The position numbers and the translations under genes are program-made. Shown piece by piece: positions 9,399 through 17,945 of a DNA stretch of 64,000 nt. Under the pieces are notes generated by a model, which did no database searches, had not been told where the DNA came from, and saw nothing but the letters and a program-made list of their open reading frames with translations. Origin of the DNA: Streptomyces roseoviridis (GTDB lineage: Bacteria; Actinomycetota; Actinomycetes; Streptomycetales; Streptomycetaceae); assembly GCF_039535235.1 (NCBI RefSeq), contig NZ_BAAAWU010000001.1:1364001-1428000 (forward strand), in the 5' to 3' direction. How positions within the stretch are numbered: the first letter of the stretch is position 1; every line of letters starts with the position of its first letter.

Positions 9399-9796
9399 CT
9401 CTGCCTTGCCTTGGGGGTAGGTGAATGAGAGGAGAACGGGACGCGGGGACGCCGGCGGGACCGGGGCGCCGGGTCGGGGTGGGGGCCTCCAAGGGAGCAT
9501 CCGGGTGGCCGCGCGGATCGGGCGGTCCACCGGCCGGCGGCCCGGGGTTACCGTGCGCTGCCAGGCGTCCAGACATGGAGGCATGAGGGGGCCGCGGGGC
9601 GAAGGGCCCGGGCCGGAGTCAGATCCTTCCCGACGGGCGGGCCATCACGCAAGGCGTCGGCCCCCGCTTCTTGAAGCAAAACCCCCTGGTAACTTACGAA
9701 TCGATGGCGCAGGGCTCGCCGGGCTACGGATTTCGTTGTCGTTCCTGATGCCTCGTCAGCCCGGTCCGCCGGGACGGCTCTCGTCGCCCGCACCCC

Positions 9797-9825
9797 TTGA
9801 CGACCTCCGGGGCGCCTCACATACT
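9797..9825 (+). promoter_or_regulatory. Promoter of the NCS2-amidohydrolase-TauE operon
   Basis: TTGACG (9797-9802), a 17-bp spacer and CATACT (9820-9825) form a housekeeping-type promoter. Transcription would begin near 9832, inside the palindrome at 9829-9846, leaving a leader of about 90 bases before the GTG at 9922. Confidence 0.6.
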
Positions 9826-9828
9826 GAC

Positions 9829-9846
9829 GGCCAAATCGATTTGGCC
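9829..9846. promoter_or_regulatory. 18-bp perfect palindrome, probable LacI-family operator
   Basis: GGCCAAATCGATTTGGCC is an exact 18-bp palindrome with a central CG, the symmetry typical of LacI-family operators. It overlaps the predicted transcription start of the operon, 4 bases after the -10 box, where a bound repressor would block initiation. The LacI-family gene at 13416-14459 is the obvious candidate binder. Assignment is by inference. Confidence 0.65.
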
Positions 9847-9921
9847 ACCTCGCTCGGCTCCCCGTCCAGGGCCGGATCGCGGCTGAACCACGACGTGTCG
9901 AACGCCGAACGGAGCTCGAAC

Positions 9922-11316
9922 GTGTCCAGTCCCCGCCAGACCCTTCCCGGTACGGATCAGCCACCGGCGCCGGAGTCCACCGCCCCCGTCCACCCCGTCG
10001 ACGAGTCCCGCCCGCTGGGCCGCATCCTGCTCTTCGGGATCCAGCACGTCCTCGTCATGGCCGCCACGCCGATCTCGGCGGTCTTCCTGATGAGCGCCAC
10101 CCTCCGGCTCGACGCCGGGCTGACCGTCGACCTGCTCTCGGCGGCCTTCGTCCTCTCCGGGATCGGCTCGCTCGTCCAGTCCCTCGGCCCGTGGAAGTTC
10201 GGCCCCCGGCTGCCGTTCGTGATGCTGCCGGGCGGCGCACCGCTGATCCTCTTCCTGGCCATCGCCGAACAGCACGGCCTGCGCACGGCCACCGGCGCCG
10301 TGATCCTCACCGCGGCCTTCTACTTCGTCGTACTGCCCGTCTTCTCCCGGCTGCTGGCGTTCTTCCCGGCCCTCGTCATCGGCACGATGATCGTCATCGT
10401 GGGCGTCAACCTGGTGAAGGTCGGCGCGCTCCTCGTCACCGGCCGGCCCGGCAGCCCCGGTTTCGCCGACACCACGAACCTGCTCCTCGGCATGGCGACG
10501 ATCGGCTTCACCGTCGTCTTCTACCTGCTGTTCACCGGAGTCCTGCGGCAACTCGCCGTCATGCTGGGGCTCCTGGCCGGCACCGCGCTCGCCGCCCTCC
10601 TCGGCCACATGGACCTCGGCCGCGTCGCGGAGGGCGGCCTGGTCAGCCTGCCGCAGGCGATGCCGTTCGGCTCGCCCCAGTTCAACCTGCTCGCCGCACT
10701 GCCGCTGATGCTCTACAGCCTCGCGTCGATGGCGGAGGCGACCGGCCAGACCGTCATCAACGCCGAGGCCGTCGGCAAGGAGGTCGACCGGCGCACCGCC
10801 GTACCGGCGACCATCCGCGGCGACGCCCTCACCTCGCTCCTCGGCGGCTGCTTCGGCCTGCCGCTGATGGTGACCAGCGGCGAGAACATCGGCATCGTCC
10901 GGGTCACCGGAGTGCGCAGCCGTTTCGTCACCGCGGCGGCCGGAGCGGTCCTCATCGTCATCGGCTTCCTCGCCCCCGTGACCCGCGCGATCAGCGTCAT
11001 CCCGTCGGCGGTCGTCGGCGGCACCGCCATGGTCGTCTTCGCGGTCATCACCGTGCTCGGCGTGCAGATGCTCGGCCGCTCCCACCTCGACCGGCACACC
11101 CACACCTTCGTCTGCGCCGTCGCCCTCGCGCTGGGCCTCCTGCCCATCCTCATCCCGGGCGTGTACGCGGGCTTCCCGCCGAACCTCCGCATCCTCCTCG
11201 AAAGCGGCGTCGCCGTCGGCGCGTTCACCGCCGCCGTCCTCAACCTCCTCTTCCACCACGTCAGGCCGGGCCTCGCCGCACGCCTGGCCACCCGCCGCAC
11301 GGAAAGCGACCGATGA
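9922..11316 (+). CDS. NCS2 nucleobase:cation symporter, first gene of catabolic cassette
   Basis: A 464-residue permease with about 14 membrane spans. It shows ILLFGIQHVLVMAATPISAV, the helix LYSLASMAEATGQTVINAEA at the place of the acidic helix of NCS2 carriers, and the NAT signature ENIGIVRVTG with Glu first. The start is GTG 9922 with GGAG nine bases upstream. Its stop overlaps the ATG of an amidohydrolase, so uptake and hydrolysis of one substrate are coupled. It is about as long as its three relatives in this window but clearly distinct in sequence. The substrate is probably a purine, pyrimidine or similar N-heterocycle. Confidence 0.85.
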   Translation: MSSPRQTLPGTDQPPAPESTAPVHPVDESRPLGRILLFGIQHVLVMAATPISAVFLMSATLRLDAGLTVDLLSAAFVLSGIGSLVQSLGPWKFGPRLPFVMLPGGAPLILFLAIAEQHGLRTATGAVILTAAFYFVVLPVFSRLLAFFPALVIGTMIVIVGVNLVKVGALLVTGRPGSPGFADTTNLLLGMATIGFTVVFYLLFTGVLRQLAVMLGLLAGTALAALLGHMDLGRVAEGGLVSLPQAMPFGSPQFNLLAALPLMLYSLASMAEATGQTVINAEAVGKEVDRRTAVPATIRGDALTSLLGGCFGLPLMVTSGENIGIVRVTGVRSRFVTAAAGAVLIVIGFLAPVTRAISVIPSAVVGGTAMVVFAVITVLGVQMLGRSHLDRHTHTFVCAVALALGLLPILIPGVYAGFPPNLRILLESGVAVGAFTAAVLNLLFHHVRPGLAARLATRRTESDR

Positions 11317-12725
11317 ACCCCAGCACCCGCGCACTGCTCGACGCCCCCGGCCCCCTGTTCCTGGAACCGGACGCCGTCCTGCTGCCGGCAGGGCCCGCCG
11401 ACGGCCACGGGGTCGTCGTCGCCGACGGCTCGTTCCGTGCCGTCGGCCCCGTGGAGGAGCTCCGGCGCACCCATCCGCACCTGGAGAGCGTACGACTGCC
11501 CGGCCACCTCCTGATGCCCGGCTTCGTCGACGCCCACCACCACCTCACCCAGAGCTTCGGCTCCGCGCTCGCCTTCGGGGAGCCCTCGGAGATCTTCCGC
11601 CGGGTGTGGGTGCCGCTGGAGCGCGCCCTCGACGAGGAATCGGCCTACGTCGCGGCCAAGTTGGCGGCGCTCGAGGCGCTGCGCGGCGGTTTCACGACGG
11701 TCGCCGACGCGGGCACCCGGGCCGCCGTGGACATGGAGGTGGTGGCCTCGGCCACGCGGGACGCCGGCGTCCGCTGCGTGCTCGGACTGGTCTGCAACGA
11801 CGCCGACGACGTCGCCGGCGATCACGCCGAGGACGCCGACCCCGCCGTCCTCGACCGCGCGGACAAGCACCTCGCCCGCTACGAGGGCGACCCGCTCGTC
11901 CACGCCTCGCTCGCCGTCTCCGTCCCCGAGGCGGCACGGTCCGCGACCCTGCGGCGCGTCGCCCGACTCGCGGCGCAGGCGGGCGCCACCGTACAGATCC
12001 ACGTCAACGAACATCTGGCCGGTGTCGAGCGTTCCCTGCTGCGGCACGGCCTGCGTCCGCTCGAACACCTGCACCGCGTAGGGGCGTTGGGACCCCATCT
12101 GCTCGCCGCGCACGCCACCCTGCTCACGCCGGGCGAGCTGACCCTGCTCGCCGACACCGGGACCGCCGTCAGCTACAACCCGGTGGCCAGCGCCTGGAAG
12201 GGCAACGCCGTCGCCCCGGCCCTCGCCATGGCCGAGCGCGGCGTCCGCTTCGGCCTCGGCACCGACGGCACCCGGGGCGACGGGTTCCGCCTCGCCGAGG
12301 CGGCCGAGTTCGCCCAGCGGATCGCGTACGGCCTGGCCAGCGGCGACTCCTCGTGCGGCGCCGGCTGGACCTGGCTGGAGCACGCCACCCGGGGCGGCGC
12401 CGACGCCGTCGGTCTCGGCGCCCGGACGGGCACCGTCGCCGAGGGCCTGGCCGCCGACTTCCTCCTCGTCGACGTCACCCACCCCGAGCTGGCGCTCTCC
12501 TGGGACCTGCCCTGGGAGCTGGTGCGCCGCGGCAACCGGGACCAGATCACCGCCGTGTTCGTCGGCGGCCGACTGCGCCTGTGGCACGGCCGGCCCACGG
12601 CCTGGGACGGCGCCGCGCTGGTGAGCCGCGCGGTCGAACTGGCCCGCGCCACGGTGGAACGCGCGCCCGTCACCCGGGCGCACCCGACGTCCACGGCGGC
12701 CCGCCTGAGGAGCACCGCACCATGA
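11313..12725 (+). CDS. Amidohydrolase, 8-oxoguanine deaminase / AtzB-TrzN-like
   Basis: A 470-residue metal-dependent amidohydrolase. Metal ligands are visible as FVDAHHHL (about residues 69-76), HVNEH, AHATLL and GLGTDGTRGD, the order expected for the cytosine/guanine deaminase branch. Such enzymes deaminate purines, pyrimidines or aminotriazines. It overlaps the permease before it by ATGA and the TauE gene after it by ATGA, so the three form one operon. The 8-oxoguanine-deaminase motif GLINTHHHFYQ seen in the other paralog (57256-58647) differs here, so the substrates are probably not the same. Confidence 0.8.
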   Translation: MNPSTRALLDAPGPLFLEPDAVLLPAGPADGHGVVVADGSFRAVGPVEELRRTHPHLESVRLPGHLLMPGFVDAHHHLTQSFGSALAFGEPSEIFRRVWVPLERALDEESAYVAAKLAALEALRGGFTTVADAGTRAAVDMEVVASATRDAGVRCVLGLVCNDADDVAGDHAEDADPAVLDRADKHLARYEGDPLVHASLAVSVPEAARSATLRRVARLAAQAGATVQIHVNEHLAGVERSLLRHGLRPLEHLHRVGALGPHLLAAHATLLTPGELTLLADTGTAVSYNPVASAWKGNAVAPALAMAERGVRFGLGTDGTRGDGFRLAEAAEFAQRIAYGLASGDSSCGAGWTWLEHATRGGADAVGLGARTGTVAEGLAADFLLVDVTHPELALSWDLPWELVRRGNRDQITAVFVGGRLRLWHGRPTAWDGAALVSRAVELARATVERAPVTRAHPTSTAARLRSTAP

Positions 12726-13432
12726 GCACCACCACGCTGGCCATCCTCGCCCTCACCGTGGCCGTCGCCGCGTTTGTACAGGGCAGCAGCGGTCTCGGCT
12801 TCGCGCTGATCGTCGCGCCCGTGGCGGGGATGCTGACGCCCGGCCTGCTGCCCGTGTTCGTACTGGCGGCGATGATCCCGCTCAACGCGTACGTCGCCTG
12901 GCGCGAACGGGCCTTCCTCGACTGGCGCGGGGCCGGCTGGATCACCGCGGCACGGCTCGTCACCGCACCCGCCGGCCTCGCGCTGCTCTGGCTGATCCCC
13001 GAGCGCGGCCTCGGGCTCTTCGTGGGGATCGCCACCGTGCTCGCGGCGGTCGTGAGCCTCGCCGCGCCCGCGTTCGCCCCCGGCCGGGCCGCCTACCTCG
13101 GCGCGGGTGCGGTGACCGGCCTGACGGAGACGGCCACCGGGGTCGGGGGGCCGCCGCTGGCCCTGGTCTACCAGCACCGGCCGGCGGCCGAGCTGCGCTC
13201 CACCGTCGCCGCCTGCTTCCTCGTCGGCGAACTGGCCTCGCTGGGGCTGCTGTTGGCCACGGGGAAGGGGAATCCCGGGGATCTGGGCTGGGCGCTCACG
13301 CTGCTGCCGGCGATCGCCGTGGGCGCGTGGGCGAGCCGCCTGGTGAGCCACCGGATGAACGCGTCCAGGACACGGCTGTTCGTGCTCGGGTTCGCCCTGG
13401 TCTCCGGTGTGGTCCTCATCCTCGGGGGGTGA
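12722..13432 (+). CDS. TauE/SafE-family membrane anion exporter
   Basis: A 236-residue protein of the TauE/SafE (DUF81) family with about seven to eight membrane spans. It has the family start AFVQGSSGLGFALIVAPV, and GAVTGLTETATGVGGPPLAL, which repeats that motif in the second half. Relatives are proposed to export sulfite, sulfoacetate and other small organic anions. It is the last gene of the operon and is translationally coupled to the amidohydrolase. A role in exporting a breakdown product is inferred from context. Its 3' end overlaps the convergent LacI gene by 17 bp. Confidence 0.78.
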   Translation: MSTTTLAILALTVAVAAFVQGSSGLGFALIVAPVAGMLTPGLLPVFVLAAMIPLNAYVAWRERAFLDWRGAGWITAARLVTAPAGLALLWLIPERGLGLFVGIATVLAAVVSLAAPAFAPGRAAYLGAGAVTGLTETATGVGGPPLALVYQHRPAAELRSTVAACFLVGELASLGLLLATGKGNPGDLGWALTLLPAIAVGAWASRLVSHRMNASRTRLFVLGFALVSGVVLILGG

Positions 13433-14459
13433 GGCGCAGCGAGGAGGCCCGCGGCACCACCCGGGGCTCGGGCGAGGTGACCACCGCGCCGGTGGTCACC
13501 TCGCCGCGCAGCCGTCCGAGCAGCAGGTCCACCGCGTCGGCGGCCGCCCGGTCGAGGCGGAGGTCGACGGCGGTGAGCGGCGGCTCGCAGGTGCGGGCGC
13601 GCAGGCCGTCGTACCGGGTGACGACCATGACGTCGCCGGGGACGCTGCGCCCGCTGTCCCGGATCGCCCGGACCGCGCCGACGGCGAAGGCGTCCACGAG
13701 CGCGCACACGGCGTCGGTGTCGGGGTGGCGGGCGAGCAGTTCCGCGCAGCACCGGTAGCCGGCCTCCTCGCCGCCGGCCTCGGGCGCGGCCGCCACGACC
13801 GGTTCCCAGCCGTGGTCCGCGGCGAGCCGTTCGTACGCGGCGCGGGCGTCGACCGCCGTGTGCCGTCGCCCGGACCCGATGATCAGCGCCGGCCGGCGGG
13901 CGCCCTGTTCGCGCAGGTGGGCGAGGAGCTTCTCGGTGACGAGTCCGCCGCGCAGATCGACGTACGGGGCCGCCTCGTCGGGCGACACGGGCCTGCCGAG
14001 CGCCACGTAGGGCAGTCCGCGCTCCTTCAGGTCGGCCACCGCCGCGTCGTCGACGTCCGGCTCCACGACGATGGCTCCGTCGATGTCGGCCGAGTGCAGG
14101 CCGGAACCGGAGCGCACGGGGGGCACGAGGACCAGCGCGTACTCGTGCAGCAGGGCGCTCTCGGCGGCCGCGGCGGCGATCTCCATGTAGAAGCCGAGCC
14201 GGGAGGGACCCGCGGCCACGGCGAACGGCATGGACGAGGCGAGCGCGATGGCCTGCGCCCGGCCGCGGCGCAGCCGCTGCGCCCGCAGATTGGGCCGGTA
14301 ACCGAGCTCGGCGGCCACCTTCTTGATCCGCTCCCGGGTGCGGGGGTCGACCTTGCCGAGCCCGTTGAGCGCGTGCGACACGGTGGTGCGCGAGACTCCG
14401 GCGGCGGTGGCGACGTCGGCGATCGTCGGCGGTCTGGAACCGGCCCCGGACGTGGGCAT
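13416..14459 (-). CDS. LacI-family transcriptional regulator
   Basis: A 347-residue repressor-type protein. The N-terminal helix-turn-helix TIADVATAAGVSRTTVSHAL (12-31) and the hinge region RPNLRAQRLRRGRAQ are followed by a periplasmic-binding-protein-like sensor domain (about 65-335). It is convergent with, and overlaps, the NCS2-amidohydrolase-TauE operon, whose promoter carries a LacI-style palindrome at 9829-9846. It therefore probably represses that operon until a purine-like inducer binds. The gap upstream (14460-14652) shows no second copy of the palindrome, so autoregulation is not evident. Confidence 0.85.
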   Translation of the reverse strand: MPTSGAGSRPPTIADVATAAGVSRTTVSHALNGLGKVDPRTRERIKKVAAELGYRPNLRAQRLRRGRAQAIALASSMPFAVAAGPSRLGFYMEIAAAAAESALLHEYALVLVPPVRSGSGLHSADIDGAIVVEPDVDDAAVADLKERGLPYVALGRPVSPDEAAPYVDLRGGLVTEKLLAHLREQGARRPALIIGSGRRHTAVDARAAYERLAADHGWEPVVAAAPEAGGEEAGYRCCAELLARHPDTDAVCALVDAFAVGAVRAIRDSGRSVPGDVMVVTRYDGLRARTCEPPLTAVDLRLDRAAADAVDLLLGRLRGEVTTGAVVTSPEPRVVPRASSLRLTPRG

Positions 14460-14652
14460 CTGACGTCGCTCCTCGCGCGCTCGGGGACAGGTGGTGCCCC
14501 TATCCTCGCCGACGCCCGGCGTCGCTGACCAGCGGGTCCGGCACGCGGGGCCGGACCCGGCGGGTGGAGCGCCGCCCCCGGCCGTTCGGGCCGGTTCGCT
14601 CCGGGGACGTGCGGGAGCGGGGCCGGCCGGTGCCGGGGGCGGGGCGCGGGCG

Positions 14653-16890
14653 TCAGAGGGCGGGCGGGAACCTGTCCCAGGCGCGGTGGCGGGCCAGGGC
14701 CTCCGTGGTCGCGGCCACGGCGGCCGTACCGCTCTCGGCCGTGATGACGCCGGGGCCGCCCGGGTCGATGCCGGCGGACTGGAGCAGCGCCGAGGCGCCG
14801 TTCCATCCGCCGACGGCCTTGCCGTGCCGGTACGCCTCGGTGAGCAGCAGCAGGACCCGCGGGTCGGTGCCCTGGGCGAGCGGGGAGCCGGCCTTGGCGT
14901 CGCGGGCGCCGTAGGCGTCGGCGCCCGCCGCGGGCGCGCCGGCCAGGAGGAGGGCGTCGAACTCGACGGAGCGGGCGGTGGCGAAGGTCCGCTGTACCGT
15001 GACGGGTTCGCCGTCGCCGTCGAGGGTGCCGCCGGCCGGGGCGATGACGAGCGGGGTCATGCCGGCGTCCAGGACGGCCTGGCGGGCCGCCCGTACGCCG
15101 GACAGGTCGGCCGCCTTGTCGGCGACGATGCCGACGACGCGGCCGTCGGTCGGCCAGGCGGCGCCCAGCTGGGACAGCGCGGGGCTGGCCTCCACGTCGG
15201 CGAGCGGGACCGTCGGCTCGGGGGCCGGCAGTCCGAGGCCCGCGGCGACCTGCTCGCACAGCACCGGGTCGATGTTGGCGAGGACGCCGAGGGCCCGTTC
15301 CTTGACCGCCTGCTCGTAGCACTTGCCCAGTTCGAAGGTGTACGCGGCGATGATGTGCTCGCGCTCGGTCGGGGTCATGCTGAGCCAGAACAGCCGCGGC
15401 TGGGTGAAGTGGTCCTCGAAGGAGGCGGGCGCCTCGCGGACCTTCCGTGCCTCGGACACCCGCACGGGCGTCTCGACGTAGGCGCCGGTGTCGGCGCCGG
15501 CCGTGAAGGGGCACCCGCCGTCCAGGCTGTTGGGCCGGTACGGCGCCACCCCGGTGTGCACGGCGGTCTGGTGCATGCCGTCGCGGAACATGTCGTTGAC
15601 CGGGGCCTGCGGCCGGTTGACGGGGATCTGCGCGAAGTTCGGCCCGCCGAGGCGGCTGATCTGGGTGTCGAGGTAGGAGAAGAGCCGTCCCGCGAGCAGC
15701 GGGTCGTCCGTCACGTCGATGCCGGGCACCAGGTGGCCGGGGTGGAAGGCGACCTGCTCGGTCTCGGCGAAGAAGTTCGTGACGTTGGCGTTGAGGGTCA
15801 TCAGCCCGATCGGCTGGACCGGGGCCCGCTCCTCGGGAACGATCTTGGTGGGGTCGAGCAGGTCGATCCCCTCGAAGGTCTGGTCGGGGGTGTCGGGAAA
15901 GACCTGGATGCCGAGTTCCCACTGCGGGAAGGCGCCCGCTTCGATGGCGTCGCACAGGTCCCGCCGGTGGAAGTCGGGGTCCATGCCGTTGATCAGCTGG
16001 GCCTCCTCCCAGACCAGCGAGTGCACGCCCAGCTTCGGCTTCCAGTGGAACTTCACCAGCGAGGTCTCCCCGGCGCCGTTGACGAGCCGGAAGGTGTGGA
16101 CGCCGAAGCCCTCCATCATCCGGTACGAGCGCGGGATGCCGCGGTCCGACATGTTCCACAGCGTGTGGTGGGTGGCCTCGGTGTGCAGCGAGACGAAGTC
16201 CCAGAAGGTGTCGTGGGCGCTCTGCGCCTGCGGGATCTCGCGGTCCGGATGCGGCTTGCCCGCGTGGATGATGTCGGGGAACTTGACCGCGTCCTGGATG
16301 AAGAACACCGGGATGTTGTTCCCCACCAGGTCGAAGGTGCCCTCGTCGGTGTAGAACTTGGTCGCGAACCCGCGGGTGTCGCGGACCGTGTCCGAGGAGC
16401 CGCGGGAGCCGAGGACGGTGGAGAAGCGCACGAAGACCGGCGTCTCGACGTCCTTCGCCAGGAAGGCTGCCTTGCAGACCTCGGCGGCCGTGCCGTACCC
16501 GCGGAAGACGCCGTGGGCGGCGGCGCCGCGCGCGTGCACCACCCGCTCCGGGATCCGCTCGTGGTCGAAGTGGGTGATCTTCTCCCGCAGATGGTGGTCC
16601 TGGAGCAGCACCGGCCCGCGCGCTCCGGCCTTCAGCGAGTGATCGGTGTCATGGAGGCGCGCGCCCTGGGCCGTCGTCAGATAGGCGCCGCTCTGCGCCA
16701 CGCGCGCCGGCGCCGCCCCGGTGGCCTGTCCGGTCGGGCTCACGGTCTCCGGGCCTGCCTGGTCCGGCTTCGCCGGCAGGGGCTCGGTGGAATGCGTCGG
16801 CTCGGCCACGCTGGGAGAGACCGGCCCCGGTTTCCCCGGCAGGCCGCCTTCGCCCCGTTCCGGGGCCGCGTCGGAGTGCTCAGTCGCCAT
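14653..16890 (-). CDS. katE: Large-subunit (clade 2) catalase KatE
   Basis: A 745-residue heme catalase that dismutates hydrogen peroxide. It has the distal His in RVVHARGAAAHG, the distal Asn in VGNNIPVFFI, the heme-ligand region RLFSYLDTQ, and a C-terminal flavodoxin/DJ-1-like domain from about residue 590 (DGRVVGIVADKAADLSG) that is found only in large-subunit catalases such as HPII. The N-terminal 70 residues are a Pro/Glu-rich extension. The start is ATG 16890 with GGGAG upstream. It lies next to a SigB-like promoter and the gas-vesicle operon, consistent with stationary-phase or osmotic-stress control. Confidence 0.95.
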   Translation of the reverse strand: MATEHSDAAPERGEGGLPGKPGPVSPSVAEPTHSTEPLPAKPDQAGPETVSPTGQATGAAPARVAQSGAYLTTAQGARLHDTDHSLKAGARGPVLLQDHHLREKITHFDHERIPERVVHARGAAAHGVFRGYGTAAEVCKAAFLAKDVETPVFVRFSTVLGSRGSSDTVRDTRGFATKFYTDEGTFDLVGNNIPVFFIQDAVKFPDIIHAGKPHPDREIPQAQSAHDTFWDFVSLHTEATHHTLWNMSDRGIPRSYRMMEGFGVHTFRLVNGAGETSLVKFHWKPKLGVHSLVWEEAQLINGMDPDFHRRDLCDAIEAGAFPQWELGIQVFPDTPDQTFEGIDLLDPTKIVPEERAPVQPIGLMTLNANVTNFFAETEQVAFHPGHLVPGIDVTDDPLLAGRLFSYLDTQISRLGGPNFAQIPVNRPQAPVNDMFRDGMHQTAVHTGVAPYRPNSLDGGCPFTAGADTGAYVETPVRVSEARKVREAPASFEDHFTQPRLFWLSMTPTEREHIIAAYTFELGKCYEQAVKERALGVLANIDPVLCEQVAAGLGLPAPEPTVPLADVEASPALSQLGAAWPTDGRVVGIVADKAADLSGVRAARQAVLDAGMTPLVIAPAGGTLDGDGEPVTVQRTFATARSVEFDALLLAGAPAAGADAYGARDAKAGSPLAQGTDPRVLLLLTEAYRHGKAVGGWNGASALLQSAGIDPGGPGVITAESGTAAVAATTEALARHRAWDRFPPAL

Positions 16891-17198
16891 CGTTACTCCC
16901 AAGAAACGGTAGGGGTGGACCTTGCAGCCATAACCGGAGCCCTCTCCGGCCACGCCGTGTCCGGGCGGCTCTCACCCGTATCGGCCGGGAATCGCGGCAT
17001 CTGACCGACGCCGTCGTGCCCGGCGTGCTCCACCTCTGCACCGTCTGCCCTGGGGCGGGGGACGAAAACGGTCGGTCCGGGCCGGGACCCGGGCCCCGGC
17101 GACCGCTGGGAACGGGTTGTGCATACACCCCGGGAAGCGGGGTACGCGGCGCCTCGACCGGGCGGTGGCCGCCCGTACTGACGAGAGGAGAAAGCACT
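16891..17198. promoter_or_regulatory. Divergent region katE / DUF5133 with SigB-type promoter
   Basis: This 308-bp gap contains no gene. GCAT (17121-17124), a 15-bp spacer and GGGTAC (17140-17145) match the Streptomyces SigB-family consensus GNNT-N14-16-GGGTAY and would start the DUF5133 transcript near 17152. No equally good match was found facing katE. GAGAGGAG before GTG 17199 is the ribosome site. Confidence 0.5.
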
Positions 17199-17426
17199 GT
17201 GCTGATGGCCCATCCCGCGGTGTTGAGCAATCTGATCGAGCAGTACGAGACGCTCAGGGTGCTGCACGCGGAGAACGGAAGCCCGGAGGTGCGCCGGCGC
17301 ATGGACGATCTCGCGTACACCCTCTGCGTCTCCACGGGCACCCGGGACGTCGACACGGCTCTCGTCGTCGCCCGCCACCGGCTCCCCGGTGCACGCCCCG
17401 AGGACGACTCGCTCCTGCCGGCCTGA
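17199..17426 (+). CDS. DUF5133 family protein
   Basis: A 75-residue protein of the Streptomyces DUF5133 family (HPAVLSNLIEQYETLRVLHA, then VRRRMDDLAYTLCVSTGTRD, ending near HRLPGA). Function is unknown. It starts at GTG 17199 behind GAGAGGAG and has its own SigB-like promoter, which suggests expression under stress. A perfect terminator follows. The family assignment is from memory of the conserved sequence. Confidence 0.75.
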   Translation: MLMAHPAVLSNLIEQYETLRVLHAENGSPEVRRRMDDLAYTLCVSTGTRDVDTALVVARHRLPGARPEDDSLLPA

Positions 17427-17469
17427 CCGGCGGGACCGACAGAGCAAGACACGTCGAGAAGCACGTCGA

Positions 17470-17503
17470 AAGGGGCGGCTCCGGAGATCCGGAGCCGCCC
17501 CTT
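17470..17503. terminator. Bidirectional terminator hairpin
   Basis: AAGGGGCGGCTCCGG (17470-17484), loop AGAT and its exact complement (17489-17503) give a perfect 15-bp stem between the convergent DUF5133 gene and the end of the gas-vesicle operon. Confidence 0.85.
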
Positions 17504-17557
17504 CTCGTCGGGGTCCCCCGCCGCCTTCGACGGTTCGGCGGGGGACCTCAGGGCGGA

Positions 17558-17905
17558 TCAGATGCGTCCGCCGGTGAGCCGGGAGAGCGGGCCCCGGCTC
17601 CGCAGTCCGGCCCGGCGCCCCAGGGCGTACGCGCCGGTGAGCGCGGCCGCGGCACTGACGGCCGCACTCCCGGTGACCCCCTTGCGGGCGCGTACGGCGG
17701 TCCACAGCATGTCGCCGGTGCCGCGCACGGCGTGGACGGCCGCGAGGGTCTTCTCCGCGAGGGGCGCGGGGAGGGCGGTCAGCGTCCCGGTGCCCTTCTC
17801 CCCGGTCTCCTCCACGGCACGGACGGTCTTCTTCGCCGTGGCCGAGGCGGTGCCCGAGTTGGTGCGGCGGGACGAGGTCTCGTTGCTCTTCTCCGATGCA
17901 GTCAT
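17558..17905 (-). CDS. Hypothetical protein at the end of the gvp operon
   Basis: A 115-residue protein, Ser/Thr/Lys-rich at the N-terminus (MTASEKSNETSSRRTNSG). A helical middle part (PLAEKTLAAVHAVRGTGDML) and a short Ala-rich hydrophobic segment (SAAVSAAAALTGAYALG) follow. It begins 40 bp after gvpK on the same strand and is the last gene before the terminator, so it is probably co-expressed with the vesicle genes. It resembles no Gvp protein I know. A membrane- or vesicle-associated role is possible. Confidence 0.55.
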   Translation of the reverse strand: MTASEKSNETSSRRTNSGTASATAKKTVRAVEETGEKGTGTLTALPAPLAEKTLAAVHAVRGTGDMLWTAVRARKGVTGSAAVSAAAALTGAYALGRRAGLRSRGPLSRLTGGRI

Positions 17906-17945
17906 AGTGTGCGTCTGACCGGACCGGACGGGAACAAACCCGGCT

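Larger units (their letters stand above)
9399..9921. other. Divergent intergenic region between two NCS2 permease genes
   Basis: This 523-bp gap holds no credible gene. Its centre (about 9660-9760) is less GC-rich than the surroundings and contains a short inverted repeat, gcttcTTgaagc, at 9666-9677. The right half carries the promoter and palindrome described separately. I could not assign a leftward promoter for the permease at 7974-9398. The long, AT-richer leader leaves room for a structured RNA, but I recognise no riboswitch class. Confidence 0.4.

Noticed and set aside
9666..9677. Short inverted repeat gcttcTTgaagc as an operator
   Set aside because: Only 5-bp arms, no promoter next to it and no second copy.
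9640..9780. Possible purine-type riboswitch in the permease leader
   Set aside because: I could not fit the conserved core of purine, xanthine or guanidine riboswitches on either strand.
14653..16953. Catalase start 21 codons upstream of 16890
   Set aside because: ATG 16890 has GGGAG at proper distance; the extra residues do not resemble catalase N-termini.
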